A DNA stretch of 64,000 nucleotides from CBDDCA01 sp965218205 (GCA_965218205.1 OZ244590.1:620001-684000); one strand, 5' to 3'. Shown: positions 35,641 through 44,658, counted from the first letter of the stretch. Numbers and translations are program-made. The notes: generated by a model from the sequence alone, not told the origin.

Positions 35641-35826
35641 ATGGCAGTACCAAAGAAAAAAGCTTCAAAATCACGTACTTCTCGTAAGCATTCTATCAAT
35701 GGAAAGCTTAAGCTCCCAACATTGCATGGAAAAAGTGAATCTGGAGATTTTATTCAAAGACATAGAATGGATCCTACATCAGGGATGTATAGAGAAAAAC
35801 AAGTAATTATTAAAGAGGAAGAATAG
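35641..35826 (+). CDS. rpmF: 50S ribosomal protein L32
   Basis: 61 residues from the ATG at 35641, which follows GAGGAT; the universal MAVPKKKASKSRTSRK then begins the protein. No zinc cysteines (C-minus form). The last about ten residues are charged (REKQVIIKEEE). Eight bases upstream of acpP, a common rpmF-acp arrangement leading into lipid genes. Confidence 0.95.
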   Translation: MAVPKKKASKSRTSRKHSINGKLKLPTLHGKSESGDFIQRHRMDPTSGMYREKQVIIKEEE

Positions 35827-35834
35827 GAGTAACT

Positions 35835-36068
35835 ATGAATACTTTTGAACAAGTAAAAGCAATAATGGTAGATCGACTTGATGTTGATGGAAGTAAAATC
35901 ACTGAAGAAACAAATTTTATTGAAGATTTAGGATGTGATAGCCTTGATACATATGAGTTGCTTCAAGGACTTGAAGAATCTTTTAATATAACTATTTCCG
36001 AAGATAAAGCAAATGATTTGAAGACTGTAGGAAAAGTTATTGAATATGTTGATTCGTTGAAAAGCTAA
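35835..36068 (+). CDS. acpP: Acyl carrier protein
   Basis: 77 residues, acidic, with the phosphopantetheine site at Ser in EDLGCDSLDTYELLQGLEES. Carries growing acyl chains in fatty-acid synthesis. SD AGGAG precedes the ATG. Follows rpmF and precedes rnc, the classic order rpmF-(fab genes)-acpP-rnc in shortened form; fab genes are missing here. Confidence 0.96.
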   Translation: MNTFEQVKAIMVDRLDVDGSKITEETNFIEDLGCDSLDTYELLQGLEESFNITISEDKANDLKTVGKVIEYVDSLKS

Positions 36069-36214
36069 ACTGTAGAAGTCTACACAATAGAAGTTAATAA
36101 AAACTTCAATAAGAAATGTTCAATAAAAAGTGTTCAATAAAAAGTACAGCACAGTAAGTACTTTTCAAAATATTGTATGTAGGTATTGTATCAATACTTA
36201 ATTGAATGTAGCTT

Positions 36215-37051
36215 TTGTTTGCTTTTTTTCATACTAAAATATCCCAATCTACATATGCAAAGGTTCATAAGACTCAGCATTATGTAGTAGCCAAAAATAA
36301 ATTAAAGGCTTTTTGTAAACATGCAAGATTGCCTTTTCGAAATCTCTTATATGTATATTTTGCGTTAATGCATAAATCGTATGTATACGCATCGGGCTTT
36401 ACAATAGAAAATAGTGTTGTTCCTCTACAGAGTTATAATAATGAGCGTCTTGAGTTTTTAGGTGATGCTTTATTGAGTGTGATGGTGGCAGAGTATGTCT
36501 ATGCTCATTACCCTAATGCTACTGAAGCATTTCTTTCAAAGCTACGTTCTTATGTTGTATCACAGCCCTATCTCAGTCGTGTAGGGAATGCTCTGCATGT
36601 TAGGCAGTATATATTTTCTGTATATGATTTGCAAAAAGAATCACATAAATACAACCGTATCGTTGCAAATGTAGTGGAAGCATTGATTGGAGCGTTGTAC
36701 CTTGATAGAGGTTACGCCCGTATGAAGAAAGTGTTTTTACCTTTGTTTATTCCTTTTATACAAGAAGTAGTAGAAGGAGAACACTTAAAAGATTATAAGT
36801 CTATTTTACAAACATATACACAAAAAAAATATAACTCTGTCCCTCAGTATATATGTGTGGCTACACAGGAGAAAAAAGGGGAGCTTTATTTCAAAGTACA
36901 TTTGCAATTTCATTATGAGAATGGAAAGTATATTTCAAGTACCTATGTAGATACAAATAAAAAGCGTGCTGAACAACAAGTGGCAAAACAAGTATGTTCT
37001 GATTTAGATATACATCTTGAAAGTGAATTTACACAGAAAGAGCTATACTAA
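36215..37051 (+). CDS. rnc: Ribonuclease III
   Basis: Cuts double-stranded RNA in rRNA maturation. 278 residues; signature NERLEFLGDALLSVMVAEYV with the catalytic acidic cluster, second acidic site VVEALIGALYLDRG, and a C-terminal dsRNA-binding domain starting DYKSILQTYTQKKY. The TTG at 36215 is the first start in frame; no SD is visible, and the N-terminal about 25 residues are atypical, so translation may begin slightly downstream. Ends in a 4-base convergent overlap with the tRNA nucleotidyltransferase gene. Confidence 0.92.
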   Translation: MFAFFHTKISQSTYAKVHKTQHYVVAKNKLKAFCKHARLPFRNLLYVYFALMHKSYVYASGFTIENSVVPLQSYNNERLEFLGDALLSVMVAEYVYAHYPNATEAFLSKLRSYVVSQPYLSRVGNALHVRQYIFSVYDLQKESHKYNRIVANVVEALIGALYLDRGYARMKKVFLPLFIPFIQEVVEGEHLKDYKSILQTYTQKKYNSVPQYICVATQEKKGELYFKVHLQFHYENGKYISSTYVDTNKKRAEQQVAKQVCSDLDIHLESEFTQKELY

Positions 37052-38376
37052 TTATGTTTTGGAACTCGTTTTTTGATATATTCTAATAGTATTGTTTTTG
37101 TATTTTTTTCAGGATACTGTAGTACATATCGTAAAGCAGTATGTAATAATAGTCCTATGTTTCTTCCTTTGATAGTAGTATTAAGTTTCATAATATCATT
37201 TCCATTGATTGCTAGTTGTGCTAGTGTTGTGAGTTTCTTGTCTTGAGTGTCTTGTATTGTTTGCATGTATTGTTGTATCCCTTGTGCTTCCTGTAGCATA
37301 TTTTGAGCAAGTGCATTGAGGTAGTAATAATACAAAACAAAAAGAGCTCGTTCTATTCCCAGTGTATATATAAAACAGTTTTGTTTGAATGTTGACCATA
37401 CTCTCATCTGTTTATTATTTCTTTTTTTGATTATAGTATAGTGACTATTTTTTATGATACACTGTATAAGATGTAATTGTGCATTTGAGAGTTTTAAGGT
37501 TTTTAGAATAGCGGTATATTCCTTATATGTTGTGATACCATGTGCTATAAAGCAGATAGCAATATGTAAAGAAAGTGTCTGTATGGTATTCTTATTGTAA
37601 ACAGAGGGGAGCATGTTGCTAAATGTGTATATTTTTTTACAGTAATCCATCTCTTGTTTTCTTAAAGCAAAGGAAAAAATTATGTGGAATAAATTATTTT
37701 CATGAAGGAGTTGTACTGCAGTATAGACATTAAGAGAGCTAAACATATTACTGAGTTCAGTCCAAATTCTTTCTTTTGAGATATGAGAAATTAAGGAAGC
37801 ATGAGTTTTTATAGCGTTTCGACTTTCATTTTCAATAGAAAAATTAAGATTACAACTAAAACGTATTGCTCGTAACATGCGTAAGGCATCTTCTTGAAAA
37901 CGTTTTGAGGCATTTCCTACGCAACGAATGATGTTATTTTGCAGATCTTCTATCCCATTATGCATATCTATAATATGCTCTTGTAAAGGGTCAAGTGCTA
38001 TTGCATTTATGGTAAAGTCTCTTCTTTCAAGATCTTTTTCAAGAGAAGTAGTATATGCTATAGAATCTGGTGAGCGATAGTTTGAATAGTCTCCGTCAAT
38101 TCTAAAACTGGTAACTTCAAAATGTAAGTGGTAAAATAAAATAGTAACAGTACCATGAGCAATGCCTGTAGGAATGGAACGAGGAAACATTTTCATAACT
38201 ATGTCAGGGCTTGCGTCTGTACTAAAATCAATATCTTTTACTTGTCTCTGCAGAAGAAAGTCTCTCACTGCACCTCCAACAACATAGAATTTGAATCCAT
38301 TTTGCTTAAACAGGCTTGCTATTTGTTTTATATGTGATATATACGGAAATGTATGAAGAGGATACGTGTATTCCAT
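37048..38376 (-). CDS. CCA tRNA nucleotidyltransferase / poly(A) polymerase family
   Basis: 442 residues. The nucleotidyltransferase head has KFYVVGGAVRDFLL followed by KDIDFSTDASPD (two catalytic Asp), then the RRDFTINAIALDP motif and RMLRAIRFSCNL. A helical C-terminal half follows. These features are shared by CCA-adding enzymes and bacterial poly(A) polymerase; the DxD-RRDF set without a PcnB-type basic tail favours the CCA-adding role. Convergent overlap with rnc. Confidence 0.9.
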   Translation of the reverse strand: MEYTYPLHTFPYISHIKQIASLFKQNGFKFYVVGGAVRDFLLQRQVKDIDFSTDASPDIVMKMFPRSIPTGIAHGTVTILFYHLHFEVTSFRIDGDYSNYRSPDSIAYTTSLEKDLERRDFTINAIALDPLQEHIIDMHNGIEDLQNNIIRCVGNASKRFQEDALRMLRAIRFSCNLNFSIENESRNAIKTHASLISHISKERIWTELSNMFSSLNVYTAVQLLHENNLFHIIFSFALRKQEMDYCKKIYTFSNMLPSVYNKNTIQTLSLHIAICFIAHGITTYKEYTAILKTLKLSNAQLHLIQCIIKNSHYTIIKKRNNKQMRVWSTFKQNCFIYTLGIERALFVLYYYYLNALAQNMLQEAQGIQQYMQTIQDTQDKKLTTLAQLAINGNDIMKLNTTIKGRNIGLLLHTALRYVLQYPEKNTKTILLEYIKKRVPKHN

Positions 38377-38441
38377 GATAGTTATTGTTGTATACTACTA
38401 TTTTAATGGAAATGAATATTTACAATGATATGTGTAAAACA

Positions 38442-38470
38442 AAAAGCGTTGTAGAACATACAACGCTTTT
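38442..38470 (-). terminator. Intrinsic terminator of flaB
   Basis: AAAAGCGTTGTA (38442-38453) and TACAACGCTTTT (38459-38470) form a perfect 12-bp stem with a 5-base loop. Read on the minus strand it is followed by TTTTTGTTTT, a good U tract, about 32 bases after the flaB stop. Confidence 0.85.
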
Positions 38471-38501
38471 GTAAGGGATGATAAATGTGCAGAGGAACTA
38501 A

Positions 38502-39377
38502 CTATTGCTGTAAAACTTGTAACACTAATGCACTTTGACTATTAGCTTGTGTTATCATAGAAGTCGATGCTTGCAATAGAATTTGGTTCTTAGTAAACTG
38601 TACAGCTTGATATGCCATGTCTGTATCTCGTATACGTGATTCTGCAGCCTGTAAGTTTTCAGCTCCAATAGACAAGCCTACACGAGTAAGCTGTAATCTT
38701 TGTTGAAAAGCTCCAAGATCAGCTCTTTGAGAAGATACTTTTTCTATAGCGTCATCAATTTTAGAGATAGCTCTGTTTGCTTCATTTTGTGTACCTATTG
38801 AGAGTTTTGGTGCAGCATCTGCTGTAGGACCAATTTCTTGTAATCCTAAGCCTTGTGAAGTCATTGTCCCAATAAATACTTGAAACCTCTGATCTGTGTT
38901 AGCTCCAACATGGAGGAACATAGTAGAGTTTACTGTATTAGAGCCGTTTTCTTGTGCAAATCGTCCTGTAAGGATGTTAAGTCCATTGAACTGAGCATCT
39001 CTTGCAACACGATTAACTTCGTCAATAAGCTGATCAAATTCTACAGTGATGTACCCTCTATCTTCTACTGAGTAGGTTCCATTTGCTGCTTGTACTGATA
39101 ACTCACGTATACGCTGTAGTACTTGATGTGTTTCATCAAGGTATCCCTCAGCGGTCTGAATAAGTGAAATACCATCTGCTGCGTTTTTTTCTGCTCTTTG
39201 AAGACCACGTATTTGAGCTCGCATCTTCTCAGAAACAGCAAGATTAGCTGCATCATCACCTGCTCGGTTGATTCTTTGACCAGATGATAATTTTTCCATA
39301 TTTTGATCAACATGGATTTTGTTGAATTTTTGTGCACGTTGCGCAAACATTGCACTAAGGTTATGATTGATTACCAT
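38502..39377 (-). CDS. flaB: Flagellin core protein FlaB
   Basis: 291 residues, the short spirochaete flagellin with only D0/D1 regions. N-terminal MVINHNLSAMFAQRAQKFNK and SSGQRINRAGDDAANLAVSE; D1 LIQTAEGYLDETHQVLQRIRE; C-terminal AENLQAAESRIRDTDMAYQ and the coiled C-terminal ALVLQVLQQ. No signal peptide, as flagellins use the type III apparatus. Strong SD (AAGGAG) and a sigma-28-like promoter upstream. Forms the filament core inside the FlaA sheath encoded 6 kb away. Confidence 0.97.
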   Translation of the reverse strand: MVINHNLSAMFAQRAQKFNKIHVDQNMEKLSSGQRINRAGDDAANLAVSEKMRAQIRGLQRAEKNAADGISLIQTAEGYLDETHQVLQRIRELSVQAANGTYSVEDRGYITVEFDQLIDEVNRVARDAQFNGLNILTGRFAQENGSNTVNSTMFLHVGANTDQRFQVFIGTMTSQGLGLQEIGPTADAAPKLSIGTQNEANRAISKIDDAIEKVSSQRADLGAFQQRLQLTRVGLSIGAENLQAAESRIRDTDMAYQAVQFTKNQILLQASTSMITQANSQSALVLQVLQQ

Positions 39378-39436
39378 AATATACTCCTTCCTTGGTAAAA
39401 TTTTTATACGAGGGCTTCCTTGCCCTCTATAAGTCT

Positions 39437-39464
39437 ATATCGGTATATTATGGTATACTATTTA
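39437..39464 (-). promoter_or_regulatory. Sigma-28-like flagellin promoter
   Basis: On the minus strand TAAA (39464-39461), 16 bases, ACCGATAT (39444-39437), close to the flagellar consensus TAAA-N15-GCCGATAA. The flaB ATG lies about 60 bases downstream. It overlaps the region just before the start of the divergent thiamine pyrophosphokinase gene. Confidence 0.65.
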
Positions 39465-39472
39465 GTAATAAG

Positions 39473-40165
39473 ATGAAAAAAGTATCTTCTTTCCATACAT
39501 TATGTGCTGAGACAGCATCTTGTTTTATTTTTACTGGAGGAGGAGGTCCTCATAAAAATACTGTTATTACATGGGATGTAGATCTTGTTCTTGCTGCAGA
39601 TTCTGGATATACTTTATGTACTTCATTAGGCTATGTTCCTGATGTATTTATGGGAGATATGGATTCTGTTTCTCAGGATGTGTTTTCATCTATTCCTTCT
39701 ACTGTACAAGTATATACTTTTAACAGAGATAAAGACAAAACAGATACAGAACTTTGTTTACAGTATGCAAAAGAAAGGGGATGTACTGACATAAGTATTA
39801 TAGGCAGTAGTGTAGGGAGAGTTGATCATTTTATTGGACTACTATACCTATTTTTTGATACACTTGCTCCTACACGTATCATTACTGAGAAATATCATAT
39901 TGAATGTATCACAGAAATACAAAAACAATATACCATAAATGTTACAAAAGGGAGTATATTTTCTGTGTTTCCTTTTCCTTATAGTAGCACACAAGCAAAA
40001 AGTAAGGGGCTAAAATGGGAGCTTGATGAAATTACATTACATAATGGTTTTGTCAGTTTAAGTAATGAATGCAAAGAAGATACAGTAATGCTATGCCTTC
40101 AGAAAGGGGCAATGATGGCAATATGGGAGCATAATAATAGTATTGAGTGTCCTACAATAGTCTAG
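39473..40165 (+). CDS. thiN: Thiamine pyrophosphokinase
   Basis: Transfers pyrophosphate from ATP to thiamine, making the cofactor TPP. 230 residues from the ATG at 39473, chosen because the upstream extension passes through the flaB promoter. Catalytic-domain motifs: DSGYTLCTSLGYVPDVFMGD, the metal-binding GDMDSV, NRDKDKTDTELCL and SSVGRVDHFIGLL. C-terminal thiamine-binding domain follows. No thiamine biosynthesis genes are nearby, so salvage of external thiamine is likely. Confidence 0.93.
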   Translation: MKKVSSFHTLCAETASCFIFTGGGGPHKNTVITWDVDLVLAADSGYTLCTSLGYVPDVFMGDMDSVSQDVFSSIPSTVQVYTFNRDKDKTDTELCLQYAKERGCTDISIIGSSVGRVDHFIGLLYLFFDTLAPTRIITEKYHIECITEIQKQYTINVTKGSIFSVFPFPYSSTQAKSKGLKWELDEITLHNGFVSLSNECKEDTVMLCLQKGAMMAIWEHNNSIECPTIV

Positions 40166-40198
40166 GTATATGTGCGTCTGCATCCTATGAATTACCTA

Positions 40199-41026
40199 TT
40201 ATTCATCCGACAGGGACATGATTTTTTCTGGAGGGAGTAGTTTTATCAGCTCTAATGTCTCAGGTGTTTGTTGTATAAGAGTAGATAGGTTTCGCAATAA
40301 AAATAGATATTCTTGATTATAATTTTGCTTTTTATTTTCGGTTGTATTTATATTGTTTGATATTTCGTTATGGTAGAGCGTTTTAGTTACTGTGTAAATA
40401 TCATAATCTGGAGTTTTTTGGAAAGAAACATTGACAACAGTGTTAGTGATAGGGGATCGTGAAGCTATAGCGTATAATGTATTTTTAAGAGTATTGATAT
40501 TGTCACTTTCGATGCTTTGTACACTTGCTTGTATTATATTGTTTACAATATTTCGCTCTATACTGCGTATAATATCTTCGCTGGCGATAAGTTTATTGTT
40601 TGTGATAAATGATAGTATTTGATTGCTATCTATACGATAATCAATAGTTACTTCACCAGTGCTAAGGAAAATATCTTCTGATTCATATATTTTTTCACTG
40701 TATAATTGTGCGTTAGGGAGATAGTAGTGTATGGGGATGGTTATAGATTGAAGAAAAAGGGGTACTTGTAGTAACTGAGTTTGAAAGGGCATAATACGCT
40801 TCCATTGCCAATAATAATTACTTTTTTCTATTAACGTATAATCTGAAACTTGTGGGACATCATCTTTGGATGCATTATCATCTTTTGAAGAGGATATAAA
40901 GTATAATACTCCTGCATGCCCGTCTTTAATCCATATGTTTACCCAACCAGTAAAGAAAGCATATATAAAAAATAATACTATTATAAACAATAGAGATTTG
41001 CCAATGTATGAAAAAAGTTTTTTCAT
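40199..41026 (-). CDS. Membrane-anchored protein of unknown function
   Basis: 275 residues. One N-terminal transmembrane segment (GKSLLFIIVLFFIYAFFTGW) and then a soluble region starting DGHAGVLYF, with alternating strands and helices. The spacing of the TM and the GHAGVL turn is reminiscent of SPFH/Band-7 proteins, but no decisive motif is present. Stands alone on the minus strand, convergent with thiN. I do not recognise the family. Confidence 0.55.
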   Translation of the reverse strand: MKKLFSYIGKSLLFIIVLFFIYAFFTGWVNIWIKDGHAGVLYFISSSKDDNASKDDVPQVSDYTLIEKSNYYWQWKRIMPFQTQLLQVPLFLQSITIPIHYYLPNAQLYSEKIYESEDIFLSTGEVTIDYRIDSNQILSFITNNKLIASEDIIRSIERNIVNNIIQASVQSIESDNINTLKNTLYAIASRSPITNTVVNVSFQKTPDYDIYTVTKTLYHNEISNNINTTENKKQNYNQEYLFLLRNLSTLIQQTPETLELIKLLPPEKIMSLSDE

Positions 41027-41076
41027 ATTCTGATTATATCATAATAATATAATTCTTATTTTTCTCAGTATACTTT

Positions 41077-41523
41077 TTATTTATGCTCTTCTATTTGTTT
41101 TTTTCTATTATGTCTCGCTATTATAAAGGAATATATTCTCGGCATTATTGCACATATAAATGAGGTAAATCCTGCTATGTTTTTATCATGATACACAAGA
41201 AAAGCACCTATGACAGCAAACAAGATGGAAATTGACCATCCTGCCCAAAGCCCTATATTTGCTCTTTTGTTTTGATTTATTACTTCTATTTTTTCTATTT
41301 CTTGTCTATGATTGCTTTGTTTTTCGGCTAATGCAAAGAATTTTTCCATTGCGTCTGGCATCAACGCATTGTATCCTTCCATTATTTCTGGTGGAGGTAT
41401 GGGGCTAGATATACGTATATGTTGCATTCTAAGAGAAACTTCTGCTACTTCTCTTTTGTTAACTGCAGCTTTTCGTTTTTCAATGAAATGAGGTTTTCTC
41501 TTCTTTTTATTCTTCTTCGACAT
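41077..41523 (-). CDS. Small two-transmembrane protein, unknown
   Basis: 148 residues. A very basic N-terminus (SKKNKKKRKPHFIEKRKAAV), a helical middle (about 45-85) and two hydrophobic segments near the C-terminus (LWAGWSISILFAVIGAFLVY and AGFTSFICAIMPRIYSFIIA). Its start overlaps the end of the 66-residue gene by 17 bases, so the two are one unit. No family recognised; the pair has the flavour of small accessory genes. Confidence 0.55.
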   Translation of the reverse strand: MSKKNKKKRKPHFIEKRKAAVNKREVAEVSLRMQHIRISSPIPPPEIMEGYNALMPDAMEKFFALAEKQSNHRQEIEKIEVINQNKRANIGLWAGWSISILFAVIGAFLVYHDKNIAGFTSFICAIMPRIYSFIIARHNRKKQIEEHK

Positions 41524-41707
41524 AAGAATAATTTTCTTCTAAAAATTCTATAAAATCATTCCCTACTGCTAAAAAATCTGAATACAATGCTCGTGCGTCT
41601 GCCTCTTTCCATGATTCTGAGTGATTATATTGCTGTAAATTATTATCAAAATCAATAGTTCTCGCAAATCCTTCTAAAAAACTTGCTCGTGGGGATAATC
41701 TATACAT
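41507..41707 (-). CDS. Small acidic protein, unknown
   Basis: 66 residues, rich in Asp, Glu and aromatic residues (ALYSDFLAVGNDFIEFLEEN), no membrane segment. SD AAAAGGAG precedes the ATG at 41707, supporting a real gene. Overlaps and precedes the two-transmembrane gene. No recognised domain. Confidence 0.55.
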   Translation of the reverse strand: MYRLSPRASFLEGFARTIDFDNNLQQYNHSESWKEADARALYSDFLAVGNDFIEFLEENYSYVEEE

Positions 41708-41873
41708 AAAAACTCCTTTTGTATATAAGTTATATATACACTCTATATTATACTATACATTCGATATTTTTGTTATATGCTTATAGGTTTTATTTGCGAG
41801 GGTGAGTATTAGTATGAAACATGAGTATAACAAAAAATTATTAGACAGATGATAGAGAAATATATGTCTGTGA

Positions 41874-42215
41874 TTAAGGTTGCATTTTATTTCTTACATA
41901 ATCTTCCAATGCTGGTTTCATGTTCTGGTTTATATTTTCATCTGTAAATGAACCATCTCCTCGGTTTTTATATGCTGCTTTTAATAAATTCTTTTTGTGT
42001 TTGGGAGTATTATAATATTTTTCTGCTTTCTTTATTGCTACATTAAAAACTTTTCCTATGATATCAATTATAGTTGTATCGAACTTTTCTTTATTTTCTT
42101 TGCTAAGGTTGTTATACCAGTTCCGAGCTTTAGATCCTACAGCAAAACCTACAACAAAACTTACAGCAGCAGTAACTATTAACGGCAATACATTATTTTT
42201 TTCTTTATCATCCAT
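41874..42215 (-). CDS. Small membrane-anchored protein, unknown
   Basis: 113 residues from ATG 42215 (a GTG at 42230 is an alternative). One N-terminal hydrophobic segment (LPLIVTAAVSFVVGFAVGSK) followed by a charged helical region. The Gly-rich membrane segment then K-A-R resembles YtxH-type stress proteins, but similarity is only general. Preceded by AAAAGG. Sits between the oxidoreductase and the 66-residue gene on the same strand. Confidence 0.5.
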   Translation of the reverse strand: MDDKEKNNVLPLIVTAAVSFVVGFAVGSKARNWYNNLSKENKEKFDTTIIDIIGKVFNVAIKKAEKYYNTPKHKKNLLKAAYKNRGDGSFTDENINQNMKPALEDYVRNKMQP

Positions 42216-42236
42216 AATAAGATTATACACCTTTTG

Positions 42237-43253
42237 TTATACTTCATCCACTGATACTACTCTTTTTTCCTTAAACGATAGGGTAAAGGCCTCAGCTACT
42301 ATGCTAGGAAAGAGGCTATCTTTTGCTGTAACGGGAGATGCTTTGTTTTGCATAATACAGTCTACAAATATTTGTACTTCATTCTTAAATCCTTGCTCAA
42401 ATCTATCATAAAATGTGTATACGCATTCTTTTCTCATGCCTTGTGTATCAAGTATGTCTATGTCGGCATTTGCAGGAGTGTAGCCTATACGTATCCTCCC
42501 TTTGCTTCCTATTATTTCTATGCGACTATCATGTCCATAAAAAGAAGTACGACTTGCTGATATGATGGCTATCTTTCCGTTGTTACATTGACAGTTTACA
42601 ACAGTGTTATCTGCGTCATTGATAGTTTCAAACTCTTTATGTACAAAAGCTCCTCCTGTTGCATATACTGTTTGTATTTCTGAAGATAAAAACCAACGAG
42701 CAAGATCTATATCGTGTACATTCATGTCATGAAATATTCCTCCTGCTTGTGGAGTAAATGTTACTTGAAACGGAGCGAAATCATTATGATCAGCAGTTTG
42801 AGAATATACCATAAATGGTTCTCCAATAACACCTTCATCAATTCTTTTTTTTGCATACATGTGTGCAGGATCAAAGCGTCTTACAAAACCAAGCATAAAA
42901 GTATATTTCTTTTCATATGCTTCAAGTGCATTCATAATAGAGCGAGCTGTTGCTACATCAATAGCGAGAGGTTTTTCACAGAACACATGCTTTCCTGCTT
43001 CAAATCCTTTCATAATTTGTGTTGCATGAAATTTAGTAGTAGTCACTAAGAAGACAGCGTCAATATCTGCTTTCTCTAACATTTCGTCATAAGATGTATA
43101 GGGAGTAATGGTGGGAAATTGTTGTTTCGCCCAGTCAAGTTCTTCTTGTATTACACTACAAGCTGCAGTTAAGCTACAATTATTAGTGCGACTAATGTTT
43201 ATTGCATGATTCTTTCCTAATCTTCCTAATCCTACTATTCCTATCTTTACCAT
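42237..43253 (-). CDS. Gfo/Idh/MocA oxidoreductase, inositol 2-dehydrogenase-like
   Basis: 338 residues. N-terminal Rossmann domain with KIGIVGLGRLGKNHAINI, the family EKP motif in GKHVFCEKPLAIDVATA, and the C-terminal substrate domain with GGIFHDMNVHDIDLARW (catalytic Asp/His). These resemble myo-inositol 2-dehydrogenase (IolG/Idh), using NAD. No other inositol-catabolism genes are visible, so substrate is uncertain. Very strong SD (AAAGGAGG). Downstream genes on this strand are unknown small proteins. Confidence 0.88.
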   Translation of the reverse strand: MVKIGIVGLGRLGKNHAINISRTNNCSLTAACSVIQEELDWAKQQFPTITPYTSYDEMLEKADIDAVFLVTTTKFHATQIMKGFEAGKHVFCEKPLAIDVATARSIMNALEAYEKKYTFMLGFVRRFDPAHMYAKKRIDEGVIGEPFMVYSQTADHNDFAPFQVTFTPQAGGIFHDMNVHDIDLARWFLSSEIQTVYATGGAFVHKEFETINDADNTVVNCQCNNGKIAIISASRTSFYGHDSRIEIIGSKGRIRIGYTPANADIDILDTQGMRKECVYTFYDRFEQGFKNEVQIFVDCIMQNKASPVTAKDSLFPSIVAEAFTLSFKEKRVVSVDEV

Positions 43254-43337
43254 CGTTTCCTCCTTTGTATTAGCACATAATAGTGTGCTGTTGTATTAAT
43301 TATAATGTTAAGTAATATATTTTTCAAAACAATAAAG

Positions 43338-43366
43338 TTTTACCATCTGGTATATACCTTTTGATG
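43338..43366 (+). repeat. Second left-end-like IS sequence
   Basis: GTTTTACCATCTGGTATATA then CCTTTTGAT matches the left end of the complete IS (GTTTTACCGTTTCGTGTGAA, CCCTTTTGAT) at 43452, about 114 bases upstream of it. No transposase belongs to it. Possibly a relic of an earlier insertion at the same site. Confidence 0.5.
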
Positions 43367-43431
43367 CAACTGCATTCAAATATTTTACTTAAGTAGCACT
43401 TAACACTGAGAGTAACAGGCTATTTTTTAAG

Positions 43432-43447
43432 AAAAAATAGGTATTTT
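43432..43447 (+). repeat. 16-bp direct repeat, left flank of the IS
   Basis: AAAAAATAGGTATTTT, repeated at 44663-44678 on the other side of the IS element. Candidate target-site duplication, longer than most. Confidence 0.65.
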
Positions 43448-43485
43448 TGGAGTTTTACCGTTTCGTGTGAACCCTTTTGATAAAA

Positions 43486-44565
43486 TCAGTATACTGCAAA
43501 ATTTCTATTATGCCAAGTGTGTAATGTTCGTTTAGTAAGGAAAGTATCAACAATAAGAGGGCGCAGAGTAAGTACACAAGGATCCAGAGAAGGACTTTTT
43601 TCTTTGAGCAACAAAGCAGGAGAGCCGTGTTTATAAGAGTTATGGCGTTGATGATTAAAGCTATATTGATATTCAGCACTTTTGAGTAAAAAAGTACTGA
43701 GAGTAGGATTCTGCATTTTTGCATAGCATTCAGTTTCAATAAGCTTATGAGAAGCCTCGACATCAGAATTGTAAGTAGGAGAAGCATATGGGATAGTAGT
43801 ATGGTGTGCCTCGTATGCTGCAAGAGAAGCAACAAAAGCAGATTGTTTAGTACTAAAAGCCCCTGAGATAAACTCAGAGCCATTATCAGTTTGAATAGTA
43901 ATAGAGGAAGTATCAACGTGAAAAGAAGCAAGATGAGTAAGCAGATATTCAATAAATAAAGCGGTATGAGAAGAGCTTTTTTGAGTAGCAAAGCATATCC
44001 ATAAAGCCCCTGTTGCGACATCGCGTGCGGTAATTTGATACTTTGGGAGGCAAAACTTGCGTAATGAGAAGTATAATTCAGGGATATCGGTAAGATATTT
44101 AATATCTACTTGTATTTTTTGACAAAACTGCAGCAGTTGCTTCCATAGGCGTGCCTCTTGTTTCTTTTCTGCTTTTTGCTTTTTATGTGTCTTAAAAAAC
44201 CCCATCTTTCTCAGATGCTTAATGATAGTCTTTATGGAATAAGGAATGGCATACTCTCGTTGTATATGAGAGGCAATACATCGTTGATGATAGTGCTGTA
44301 ATGTTTCGCATATCTCTTTGAGTTTTAACTGATAGTAAGGTATCATGGTATTAGGATGTTCTACTGAAGCAGGACGCCTATCATAGAGCATAGCTTTCGG
44401 CTTCTCTTTGTATCTTTGCAGCCATTTGCGTACGGTATTAGGAGATATATGAAAGATACGAGCAGTACTTTTGATACCGTGTTCTTTTGCAGAAAGTGCT
44501 ATAGCTAAGCGTACTTTATGCAGTTCTTTTTGATTTCTTGTATTATAAAGTGTAGAGTATATCAT
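43486..44565 (-). CDS. IS481-like DDE transposase
   Basis: 359 residues from the ATG at 44565, preceded by AGGGGGTGA; a longer reading to 44607 lacks an SD. N-terminal helix-turn-helix region (about 25-60: TARIFHISPNTVRKWLQRY), a second HTH (about 85-125), and an rve integrase core with D154 (VDIKYL), D227 (TDNGSEF) and E270 (SDVEASHK). Intact, so it may be active. Catalyses movement of the surrounding element. Confidence 0.9.
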   Translation of the reverse strand: MIYSTLYNTRNQKELHKVRLAIALSAKEHGIKSTARIFHISPNTVRKWLQRYKEKPKAMLYDRRPASVEHPNTMIPYYQLKLKEICETLQHYHQRCIASHIQREYAIPYSIKTIIKHLRKMGFFKTHKKQKAEKKQEARLWKQLLQFCQKIQVDIKYLTDIPELYFSLRKFCLPKYQITARDVATGALWICFATQKSSSHTALFIEYLLTHLASFHVDTSSITIQTDNGSEFISGAFSTKQSAFVASLAAYEAHHTTIPYASPTYNSDVEASHKLIETECYAKMQNPTLSTFLLKSAEYQYSFNHQRHNSYKHGSPALLLKEKSPSLDPCVLTLRPLIVDTFLTKRTLHTWHNRNFAVY

Positions 44566-44610
44566 GTACTCACCCCCTTTTTTTTTATTTTTGTTTGTTA
44601 TTTCCATGAT

Positions 44611-44658
44611 AGTATAATTACTGTCATGGATTTTGGGGGTTCATACGAGATGGTAAAA
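44611..44658 (+). repeat. Right end of the IS, 48-base copy
   Basis: Identical over 48 bases to 3774-3821; a 34-base part recurs at 51254-51287 with one mismatch. Just outside it, CCATGATAGTA and the matching TACTGTCATGG form a short palindrome around a TATAAT. Confidence 0.8.

Noticed and set aside
43455..44021. Second minus-strand frame within the IS as a frameshifted transposase part
   Set aside because: The main frame already contains the complete HTH and DDE domains; the other frame is Leu-rich shadow text.
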